Below, one piece after another: positions 1 through 5,595 of a stretch of 5,875 nucleotides of DNA. The notes beneath the pieces were generated by a model. It did no database searches. It was given only the letters and a program-made list of their open reading frames with translations, and was not told the DNA's origin. The first letter of the stretch is position 1; the number at the start of each line of letters is the position of its first letter. Both the position numbers and the translations under genes were made by a program. Source of the DNA: Desulfobacterales bacterium HSG17 (GTDB lineage Bacteria; Desulfobacterota; Desulfobacteria; Desulfobacterales; Desulfococcaceae); NCBI GenBank assembly GCA_030377945.1, contig JAUCGD010000211.1, positions 1 through 5,875 on the forward strand, read 5' to 3'.

Positions 1-18
1 ATGGCTGTTACGATTTAA
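1..18 (+). other. possible 3' tail of an upstream gene
   Basis: Read in frame 1 the first 18 bases give MAVTI and then TAA (16-18). The stop overlaps the AAGGAG ribosome binding site of the next gene, a layout typical of genes in one operon with coupled translation. Because the window starts here, it cannot be told whether this is really the end of a longer coding region or chance. Confidence 0.3.
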
Positions 19-22
19 GGAG
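17..22 (+). promoter_or_regulatory. ribosome binding site fixing the start of the first acyl-CoA ligase
   Basis: AAGGAG lies 5 bases before the ATG at 28. A second in-frame ATG at 46 has no Shine-Dalgarno at a usable distance, so the ATG at 28 is preferred, although the family-like sequence (IDYEKTYQEF) only begins after the second methionine. Confidence 0.75.
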
Positions 23-27
23 AAAGC

Positions 28-1656
28 ATGGGCCGGACGCACAACATGATAGATTATGAAAAAACCTATCAGGAATTTAAACATCAAGTACCTGAATATT
101 TTAATTTTGCAGGGGATGTTCTTGATAATTGGGCACAAGACCCGGATAGACTTGCCATGCTGTGGGTGGATGATGATGGAAACAAAGTTAAAAAAACCTT
201 TGCAGAGATTGTAAATGCGTCCAAAAAACTGGCTAATGTTCTAACTGCCCAGGGTGTTAAGCAGGGTGATGTTGTTTTGGTTGTTCTGCCCAGAAATATT
301 GAATGGTGGGAAATATTTACTGCATGTATCCGCATGGGTGCTGTTATTTCTCCGGGAACAATCCAGCTTACTTCCAAAGATCTCAAATTCAGGGCTGAAA
401 AAGCTGATGCTGCCTGTATTATTACAAATAATGATATTGCAGCAAAATTTGATGAAATTGCAGATGAATGTCCCAGTATTAAAACCAGGATCGTTATTAC
501 AGAGCCTAAGGATGAATGGCTCTTTTACAGTGAAGAAATTGAAAAAGCCTCTGACCGGTTTGAAACTGCAAAAACAAAAAGTAATGACCACTGCATAGTT
601 TATTTTACATCAGGAACCACAGGCTATCCCAAGATGGCTGTCCACACCCATGCATCCTATCCCATCGGTCATATAACTACCGGCAAATTCTGGCTGGATT
701 TGCAGCCTGATGATTTACACTGGAATATCAGTGATACAGGTTGGGCAAAAGCTGCATGGAGCAGTTATTTTGGCCCCTGGAGCTGTGGTGCTGCCCTATT
801 CATACATTTTTCAGATAAATTCAATCCTGTTAAAACTCTTGAACTGCTGAATACATACCCAATAACCACCTTGTGTGCAGCACCTACTATTTACAGAATA
901 CTTATTCTCCAGGATTTAAGCAGATATAAATTCCCTGCTCTTTGTCATTGTGTTGGTGCAGGTGAACCTTTAAGCCCTGAAATTATTGAAGTATGGAAAA
1001 AATCTACTGGATGTACAATTCTTGACGGCTATGGTCAGACAGAGACTGTTCTGCTTTGCGGAAATTTCCCATGTATTGAAACCAGATTCGGTTCTATGGG
1101 TAAACCAGCCCCTGGTATTGATCTTCATATTATTGATGAAGACGGCAATATCCTGCCTTCCAATACTGAAGGAGATATTGCGGTTCGTGTAAAACCTAAC
1201 CGACCACTAGGAATTTTTAAAGAATACTGGAAAGAATCAGACAGAACTGAGTCTGTATATCGCGGAGACTGGTATTTGACAGGTGACCGGGCTTATGTGG
1301 ATGAGGATGGTTATTTCTGGTTTATAGGCCGTTGTGATGATGTGATCTTGACATCAGGGTTTCGTATTGGGCCTTTTGAAGTGGAAAGTGCTTTGATTGA
1401 GCATCCTGCTGTTGCTGAATCTGCTGTTGTTTCCAGCCCTGATAAAATCCGCGGTGAAGTGGTGAAAGCATATATTACCTTGGTTCCGGGTTATACTGCC
1501 GGTGATGAACTTGCAACAGATATTCAAAAACATGTAAAAAAAGTAACTGCTCCTTATAAATATCCCAGGAAAATTGAGTTTGTTGATGCCCTGCCAAAAA
1601 CCATAAGCGGTAAAATCAGGCGCATTGAACTTAGAAACGCTGAATGGGGAAATTAA
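28..1656 (+). CDS. medium-chain (ACSM-type) acyl-CoA ligase, AMP-forming
   Basis: A 542-residue cytoplasmic enzyme of the ANL (acyl/aryl-CoA synthetase) superfamily. It should convert a carboxylic acid, ATP and CoA to acyl-CoA, AMP and pyrophosphate via an acyl-adenylate. Seen: P-loop YFTSGTTGYPK (192-202), ACSM-like WNISDTGWAKAAWSS (232-246), adenine/Mg motif DGYGQTE (333-339), ribose-binding aspartate in YLTGD (D420), hinge GRCDDVILTSGFRIGPFEVES-type region (434-454), and C-terminal PKTISGKIRR (523-532) with catalytic K529, the lysine commonly acetylated in this family. The FNFAGDVLDNWA opening (25-36) and the GWAK segment point to the medium-chain/ACSM branch rather than acetyl-CoA synthetase; length is normal and nothing is broken. 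The substrate is unresolved: short/medium-chain fatty acid, branched or aromatic acid are all possible. It may be the last gene of an operon entering from the left, with a terminator-like hairpin 23 bases downstream. Family certain, substrate inferred. Confidence 0.93.
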   Translation: MGRTHNMIDYEKTYQEFKHQVPEYFNFAGDVLDNWAQDPDRLAMLWVDDDGNKVKKTFAEIVNASKKLANVLTAQGVKQGDVVLVVLPRNIEWWEIFTACIRMGAVISPGTIQLTSKDLKFRAEKADAACIITNNDIAAKFDEIADECPSIKTRIVITEPKDEWLFYSEEIEKASDRFETAKTKSNDHCIVYFTSGTTGYPKMAVHTHASYPIGHITTGKFWLDLQPDDLHWNISDTGWAKAAWSSYFGPWSCGAALFIHFSDKFNPVKTLELLNTYPITTLCAAPTIYRILILQDLSRYKFPALCHCVGAGEPLSPEIIEVWKKSTGCTILDGYGQTETVLLCGNFPCIETRFGSMGKPAPGIDLHIIDEDGNILPSNTEGDIAVRVKPNRPLGIFKEYWKESDRTESVYRGDWYLTGDRAYVDEDGYFWFIGRCDDVILTSGFRIGPFEVESALIEHPAVAESAVVSSPDKIRGEVVKAYITLVPGYTAGDELATDIQKHVKKVTAPYKYPRKIEFVDALPKTISGKIRRIELRNAEWGN

Positions 1657-1660
1657 TTTC

Positions 1661-1826
1661 GGCCATGACCATCGTTTCACCCGGCAGTAAACTGCCGGGC
1701 TATTTTCTGTCGTCCCTCTGGGACTTTAGATACTTTGTATCAATTATTTAAGTTTTGTAGGGACGATAGAAAGTAGTGCGGGAATTTATTCCCGTGCTTG
1801 TTGGACCAAATGATGACCGAGGCCAT
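1661..1826. repeat. complex palindromic intergenic element (several nested inverted repeats)
   Basis: The gap 1657-1902 carries no gene but has dense dyad symmetry. After the hairpin at 1680-1699 comes TTTCTGTCGTCCCT (1704-1717), which pairs with AGGGACGATAGAAA (1759-1772), 13 of 14 positions complementary. Nested in its left arm is GTCCC-TCT-GGGAC (1712-1724). A third hairpin, CGGGAA-TTTA-TTCCCG, lies at 1779-1794. The outer edges (GGCCATGACCATC near 1661 and GATGACCGAGGCC near 1812) form a weak, gapped inverted match. There is no transposase inside. It looks like a REP/MITE-type noncoding repeat or a folded RNA leader; copies elsewhere in the genome would decide. Confidence 0.5.
1680..1710 (+). 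terminator. terminator-like hairpin after the first ligase
   Basis: CCCGGCAG (1680-1687), TAAA loop, CTGCCGGG (1692-1699): a perfect 8-bp GC-rich stem followed by CTATTTTCTGT. The tail is only moderately T-rich, so it could be a working Rho-independent terminator or simply the first hairpin of the palindromic element that fills this gap. It lies 23 bases after the ligase stop. Confidence 0.55.
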
Positions 1827-1891
1827 AATTTTTTATAAATACGATTGAAAAAGACCGGGCTTTTTGTAAGCTCATTTTTAAAAATAAAAAC

Positions 1892-1897
1892 GGAGGT
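1892..1897 (+). promoter_or_regulatory. ribosome binding site of the membrane protein
   Basis: GGAGGT, a near-perfect Shine-Dalgarno, 5 bases before the ATG at 1903. I could not find a convincing -35/-10 pair in the AT-rich stretch just upstream (1825-1890). Confidence 0.85.
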
Positions 1898-1902
1898 ATT
1901 GT

Positions 1903-3162
1903 ATGTCAGAGTTAAAACCGCGGTGGGGGCAACCTGTTACAGGTATTATTTCATTGGCTTCTTTTACTGTTATTGCCTGGGTTCTATGGTTTATTTTCAG
2001 TGATCCCAGGGGGCCTATTGCTTCATTTCCATATCCATTTGTTCTGTATCTGGCCATGATGATCCTGGTAGGACTTTATCAGCACATGTTTCTTGGTGAC
2101 TGGCCTTTTGAAAAGCTGCCCCAGCCCACAAGGGGAATAGTCCAGACAATTGTAAACCTTGCCCTTACATGGTTTATAATCCACATTGTATTTTACAAGA
2201 TATTTGGTCTTGGATTCAATTTCCTAAGCCAGAGCAATCTTGAAGCCCTTGCAGCAGCAGGCAAGGCAGGCAAGCTTGATCTTGCAACAATGGAAGCAAA
2301 ACATTTTGCAGAAAGTGCTGTGGTCTGTTTTGTTTTAATCGGCTTTTACAGCTATCCTTTTGTTACAATCCTGTTTGGGAAATGGCCCATCCGCCCAAGT
2401 GATCTGCCACAGCCACAGGCAGGCCTGGCTGAAATCGGCTGGTGTTCAATGCTGACTTTATTCTTTTATGTTGTTCTGATCGTTCCTTTCTGGGGACTGG
2501 TTTATGAAACAGCTCTTGGAAGCGGTTTTGGATTTAATACTCCCTGGTGGGGCGATATTGCAGGTTTCACACATGTTCACTGGGTATTTGGATGGTGGGA
2601 ATGGATGATTATTGTTCTGTTTATGACTGCCAATGTATGGCGCATGAAACCCTGGTCTCTTATCACTCTGCCCCAGCCCTGGAAAGGTATAGTTTCTTTC
2701 CTTATCAATGCTTTCTTAGGTTATGTTATTGCCCTGTTATGTGTTAAAGCTGCTCCTTTGTGGCTGCCGGACGAATTGATTCATCATCTTAAAGAAGCAA
2801 AACCCAATGATGCTGAACTTCTCAGGTTCCTGTGGTATCATGCAGCTGAAATTGCAGGCTTTACCCTGATTCCTTTTCTTGCATGGCATCATTATTTTGA
2901 CGACATTATCCCTTTACCCGCAGATGTGGATTCCTGGACAGGCTTCTGGGTTCGAACAATCGGTGTATTGGTTCTTTGTGCCATTAACTACGCAATTTTC
3001 TACTATGCAGGATGGGGACACTGGGGACTGGGCAACCATCACTGGGAACATAAATTCACCCACGGCGAATCTCTTGTCTGGAATTTCTGGTGGATTATTC
3101 CTCTGCTTTGGAATGAATGGTTCTTCCACAAATGGCCTTTTTATGTTCATGAAGAACATTAA
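1903..3162 (+). CDS. polytopic membrane protein of five tandem two-helix modules, function unknown
   Basis: A 419-residue inner-membrane protein that I do not recognise as a named transporter family. By eye it has about ten hydrophobic helices: roughly 14-33, 46-64, 79-101, 137-158, 178-198, 227-246, 263-281, 313-328, 349-368 and 391-408. A linker recurs before every odd helix: WGQPVTG (8-14), LPQPTRG (72-78), LPQPQAG (168-174), LPQPWKG (256-262) and a degenerate LPADVDSWTG (338-347). Even helices often end in a W-P signature: DWPF (66-69), KWPI (160-163), KPW (249-251), KWPF (410-413). I therefore read five repeated helical hairpins. Three even helices are preceded by His plus acid (H134/E137, H313/E316, H387/E389); module 3 has D218 in the same place. 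The loop 371-389 is rich in His and Trp. There is no cleavable signal peptide and no soluble domain. It is probably transcribed alone, with a strong terminator after it. A link to organic acid metabolism is inferred only from the flanking CoA ligases. Confidence 0.9.
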   Translation: MSELKPRWGQPVTGIISLASFTVIAWVLWFIFSDPRGPIASFPYPFVLYLAMMILVGLYQHMFLGDWPFEKLPQPTRGIVQTIVNLALTWFIIHIVFYKIFGLGFNFLSQSNLEALAAAGKAGKLDLATMEAKHFAESAVVCFVLIGFYSYPFVTILFGKWPIRPSDLPQPQAGLAEIGWCSMLTLFFYVVLIVPFWGLVYETALGSGFGFNTPWWGDIAGFTHVHWVFGWWEWMIIVLFMTANVWRMKPWSLITLPQPWKGIVSFLINAFLGYVIALLCVKAAPLWLPDELIHHLKEAKPNDAELLRFLWYHAAEIAGFTLIPFLAWHHYFDDIIPLPADVDSWTGFWVRTIGVLVLCAINYAIFYYAGWGHWGLGNHHWEHKFTHGESLVWNFWWIIPLLWNEWFFHKWPFYVHEEH

Positions 3163-3183
3163 TCCGGTAACTTTATAAAATCT

Positions 3184-3223
3184 CCCTGTCTGCCGGATAT
3201 CGGCGGACAGGGTTTTGTATTTT
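3184..3223 (+). terminator. strong intrinsic terminator after the membrane protein
   Basis: CCCTGTCTGCCG (3184-3195), loop GATAT, CGGCGGACAGGG (3201-3212): a 12-bp stem with a single T-G wobble, followed by TTTTGTATTTT (3213-3223). It lies 21 bases after the stop codon and is the best terminator in the window. It separates the membrane protein gene from the downstream two-gene operon. Confidence 0.9.
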
Positions 3224-3232
3224 ATGTATAAT
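3204..3232 (+). promoter_or_regulatory. possible sigma-70 promoter of the small protein/ligase operon
   Basis: TATAAT at 3227-3232 is a perfect -10 box. CGGACA at 3204-3209, 17 bases upstream, matches four of six positions of TTGACA and lies in the right arm of the terminator stem. Predicted initiation near 3239 would leave a leader of about ten bases and cut into the Shine-Dalgarno at 3237-3242, so this promoter may be fortuitous. Confidence 0.35.
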
Positions 3233-3236
3233 CTTG

Positions 3237-3242
3237 AAAGGA
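3237..3242 (+). promoter_or_regulatory. ribosome binding site of the small CX4C protein
   Basis: AAAGGA, 7 bases before the ATG at 3250. It supports translation of this short reading frame. Confidence 0.7.
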
Positions 3243-3249
3243 ATATAAA

Positions 3250-3441
3250 ATGACTTTTGAAGACGTAAAAAATGCTGTTATGAATCTCAGTAAAGAAGAC
3301 CAGAAACGATTAATAACCGAAGTTGTTCCTGAAATCTGGGGTCAAGCATGTACTGACGATGCATGCCTGATAAAAATGAGAAAACTTGTTGATGAAGATA
3401 CGGTCAAAGAATACCGTGAGCAGCACATGAACGGCATTTAA
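3250..3441 (+). CDS. 63-residue CX4C protein co-transcribed with a fatty acyl-CoA ligase
   Basis: I do not recognise the family. The 63-residue product has no signal peptide or membrane segment. Its composition suggests a mostly helical fold: helix about 2-12, a hinge at N12-L13-S14, a second helix about 15-28 to W30, then C34-TDDA-C39, and a charged helix about 40-59. The cysteine pair spaced by four residues could bind a metal, form a disulfide or pack a tight turn; two cysteines alone do not make a complete metal site unless the protein dimerises. A good ribosome binding site, ordinary coding character, and only 21 bases to the next start argue that the gene is real and belongs to the same operon as the ligase. 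A role as an accessory or regulatory partner of the ligase is inferred from position only. Confidence 0.75.
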   Translation: MTFEDVKNAVMNLSKEDQKRLITEVVPEIWGQACTDDACLIKMRKLVDEDTVKEYREQHMNGI

Positions 3442-3449
3442 TATTAAAC

Positions 3450-3453
3450 GGAG
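3450..3453 (+). promoter_or_regulatory. ribosome binding site of the second ligase
   Basis: GGAG, 9 bases before the ATG at 3463, in the short gap after the small gene's stop. No other in-frame ATG nearby has comparable support. Confidence 0.7.
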
Positions 3454-3462
3454 AAAAGAATT

Positions 3463-5142
3463 ATGCAATTACCCCAGTATGAACTAGGAAAAACCACCGT
3501 AGGCCAGCTTGTTGACATAGTAGCTGATCAGTTTTCAAACAGCACAGCCGTAGAATACCATAAGCTTGGAATTAAATATAATTATAAAGAATTCAAAGAT
3601 GTCTGCAATGACGTGGCAAAAGGGTTTATGGCCCTGGGTGCTGAAAAAGGCGAACATGTTGCAATCTGGGCCAACAATACTCCTGAATGGCTTTTCAGTC
3701 AGTTTGGAACAGGTAAAATGGGCGCTGTTCTTGTAACGGTTAACACCAGCTACCGCAGTTTTGAACTGGAATATCTTATGAAGCAGTCTGACTCTTCAAC
3801 CCTGGTTCTCATAGGTGGAGTAAGAGATGCTGATGAATATATAAAAGTAATATATGATGTATGTCCTGAACTTAAAGACTGCGAACCTGGCAAGCTTAAC
3901 AGTGCCAAACTGCCCAAATTGAAAAATGTAGTCTTTATCGGCAAGGAAAAACATCCTGGAATGTTTAACTGGGATGATATTCTTGAAATGGGCAAAAATG
4001 TCAGTGATGCAGACCTTAAATCACGCCAGGATTCAATGGACCCTGATGATGTTATTAATATGCAGTACACTTCAGGAACAACAGGTTTTCCCAAAGGCGT
4101 TATGCTGACCCATACCAATCTTATCGGTAATGCCAAAAGCCTGGCTGAATGCATGGAACTTTCCGAAAAAGACTGCATGTGCATTCCGGTTCCTTTTTTC
4201 CACTGCTTTGGATGCGTACTCGGCACGCTGACTTGTTTGGTTTCCGCAGCTACTATGGCTCCGGTAGTTTCATTTACACCTGTTGATGTTCTTGAAACAG
4301 TTCAGGCCTCCAATTGTACAGCTCTTCACGGGGTTCCCACCATGTTTATTGCCGAGCTTGAAGAGATGAAAAAAACAAAATATGATACATCACATCTGCG
4401 AACAGGCATCATGGCAGGTTCACCGTGTCCCATTGAGGTTATGAACCAGGTTGTGCATGATATGGGTGCTTCTGAAATGTGTATTACCTATGGGCAGACC
4501 GAAGCTTCTCCTGGTATCACCATGACCAGAACCACTGATTCCCTGGATCTGCGAGTAAGTACCGTAGGTGCAGCTTTACCAGAGGTTGAGGTCAAGATCA
4601 TTGATCCTGCCACAGACCAGGAAGTTGAGCGCGGTATTCAGGGCGAACTCTGCACCCGTGGATATCATGTTATGAAAGGTTACTACAAAAATCCAGAAGC
4701 CACTGAAAAAGCAGTAGATAAAGACAAATGGCTGCATACCGGCGATCTGGCTATTATGGATGAAAACGGATACTGCAAGATTACCGGAAGAATCAAGGAT
4801 ATGATTATCAGGGGCGGTGAAAATATTTATCCCCGTGAAATAGAAGAATTTCTCTATACCAATGACAAGGTTAAAGATGTTCAGGTCGTTGGTGTTCCCA
4901 GCCGTAAATATGGTGAGGAAGTAGCTGCATATATCCAGCTTAAACCAGGAGATACTGCAACAGAAGATGAAATGAGAGAATTCTGCACAGATAAAATTGC
5001 TTTCCACAAAATCCCGGCTTTTTTCATGTTTATAGATGAATACCCCACAACAGCAAGCGGGAAGATTCAAAAATATAAACTGAGGGAAGATGCTACAAAG
5101 AAACTGGGCAGAGAAGAAGATGCAAAGATTGAGACAGCATAA
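3463..5142 (+). CDS. ACSF2/FadD-like fatty acyl-CoA ligase, AMP-forming
   Basis: A 559-residue ANL-superfamily enzyme expected to activate medium- or long-chain fatty acids to acyl-CoA for beta-oxidation or lipid synthesis, in the cytoplasm or at the membrane surface. Seen: P-loop YTSGTTGFPKG (202-212), CIPVPFFHCFG (240-250) typical of ACSF2-like ligases, ITYGQTEASPG (341-351), HTGDL with ribose-binding D428, hinge GRIKDMIIRGGENIYPREIEE region (442-462), and TTASGKIQKYKLRE (529-542) with catalytic K534. All core residues are present and length is normal. Six cysteines fall between 230 and 258, more than I expect there. It is clearly a different subfamily from the ligase at 28-1656 (for example FPKG versus YPKM after the P-loop), so this is not a recent duplication. 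It is the second gene of an operon with the small CX4C protein. Chain-length preference cannot be read from sequence. Confidence 0.93.
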   Translation: MQLPQYELGKTTVGQLVDIVADQFSNSTAVEYHKLGIKYNYKEFKDVCNDVAKGFMALGAEKGEHVAIWANNTPEWLFSQFGTGKMGAVLVTVNTSYRSFELEYLMKQSDSSTLVLIGGVRDADEYIKVIYDVCPELKDCEPGKLNSAKLPKLKNVVFIGKEKHPGMFNWDDILEMGKNVSDADLKSRQDSMDPDDVINMQYTSGTTGFPKGVMLTHTNLIGNAKSLAECMELSEKDCMCIPVPFFHCFGCVLGTLTCLVSAATMAPVVSFTPVDVLETVQASNCTALHGVPTMFIAELEEMKKTKYDTSHLRTGIMAGSPCPIEVMNQVVHDMGASEMCITYGQTEASPGITMTRTTDSLDLRVSTVGAALPEVEVKIIDPATDQEVERGIQGELCTRGYHVMKGYYKNPEATEKAVDKDKWLHTGDLAIMDENGYCKITGRIKDMIIRGGENIYPREIEEFLYTNDKVKDVQVVGVPSRKYGEEVAAYIQLKPGDTATEDEMREFCTDKIAFHKIPAFFMFIDEYPTTASGKIQKYKLREDATKKLGREEDAKIETA

Positions 5143-5158
5143 CTAGATATAAACTACT

Positions 5159-5206
5159 CGTTCCCAGGCTTCACCTGGGAACGCAGTCTTGCAGGCTCTG
5201 CCTGCA
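5159..5206. repeat. tandem pair of GC-rich hairpins (REP-like palindromic unit)
   Basis: Hairpin 1 is CGTTCCCAGG (5159-5168), loop CTTCA, CCTGGGAACG (5174-5183), a perfect 10-bp stem. Hairpin 2 is TGCAGGC (5190-5196), loop TCT, GCCTGCA (5200-5206), a perfect 7-bp stem. Neither has a proper T-run, so they are poor classic terminators, although they lie 16 bases after the ligase stop and could slow polymerase or protect the mRNA 3' end. I recall paired palindromes of this CCCAGG...CCTGGG / GCAGGC...GCCTGC type as dispersed intergenic repeats in Desulfobacterota and some gamma-proteobacteria; that is memory, not a search. Confidence 0.65.
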
Positions 5207-5375
5207 TTTCAACGATCAAAAACTGACAATTCCCTCATATAAATTATTATTAATTTAAAATCTTTCTCCTGCAAACTTCCAGAAGAATACAATTAGTATC
5301 TGTCTTTTTCCATTCCATGAAAACAATGCAATAACAAAAATAATATTTCAAAGTGGTTATAAAATATAACTTAAA
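5207..5375. other. AT-rich intergenic stretch without a recognisable gene
   Basis: Between the hairpin pair and the promoter I see no supported reading frame on either strand and no recognisable remnant of the missing nuclease N-terminus. In the frame of the downstream fragment there are stops at 5377-5379 and 5401-5403. The break point of the truncated downstream gene must lie in or near this stretch. Confidence 0.5.
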
Positions 5376-5404
5376 TTGACTTTGCTTGAATATATTTTTA
5401 TAAT
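5376..5404 (+). promoter_or_regulatory. near-consensus sigma-70 promoter before the Rpn-like fragment
   Basis: TTGACT (5376-5381), exactly 17 bases, then TATAAT (5399-5404): 11 of 12 consensus positions at optimal spacing. Initiation would fall near 5411, just inside the open frame of the nuclease fragment, so the fragment is likely transcribed. The surroundings are AT-rich, which raises the chance of fortuitous -10 boxes, but less so for the whole pair. Confidence 0.6.
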
Positions 5405-5581
5405 TGGTGTTTCTTCCACTGTATGGTAAAGAAACCGGCAAAGAACGCAGTGAAATGGTTGAAAAAATTTTGCGATTTGAAAGTGAACTTTGCCGGGCAG
5501 ATAAAATTCCGGTCAGACTGATGGCTGCCGCATTGATTCTTTCAAATAAAATGATTGATAAAGACCGTTTAAAAGCTTTAT

Positions 5582-5587
5582 GGGAGG
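5582..5587 (+). promoter_or_regulatory. strong internal ribosome binding site in the Rpn fragment
   Basis: GGGAGG lies 8 bases before the in-frame ATG at 5596, much stronger than anything near the 5' edge of the open frame. Part of it arises from the Trp-Glu codons (TGG GAG), so it may be partly coincidental. Confidence 0.5.
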
Positions 5588-5595
5588 ATATAAAA

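Noticed and set aside
46..48. Second in-frame ATG as the start of the first ligase
   Set aside because: It has no Shine-Dalgarno at a suitable distance, whereas the ATG at 28 has AAGGAG five bases away. It is not excluded by protein homology, because family similarity begins after it.
1661..1826. GGCCAT at both edges of the palindromic gap as a target-site duplication of an insertion
   Set aside because: Only six bases, overlapping the weak outer inverted match; too short to claim.
1848..1865. AAAAAG-ACCGGG-CTTTTT as a terminator or attenuator before the membrane protein
   Set aside because: The T-run is used in the stem, no T-tract follows, and the stem is almost all A-T, so it should be unstable.
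1834..1873. Sigma-70 promoter for the membrane protein (TATAAA at 1834, TTGAAA at 1845)
   Set aside because: Neither box has a partner at 16-18 bases with reasonable consensus.
5404..5406. TTG at 5404 as the genuine start of a complete 149-residue gene
   Set aside because: No Shine-Dalgarno, inside the -10 box and upstream of the predicted transcript start, and the product would begin after the catalytic domain of its family.
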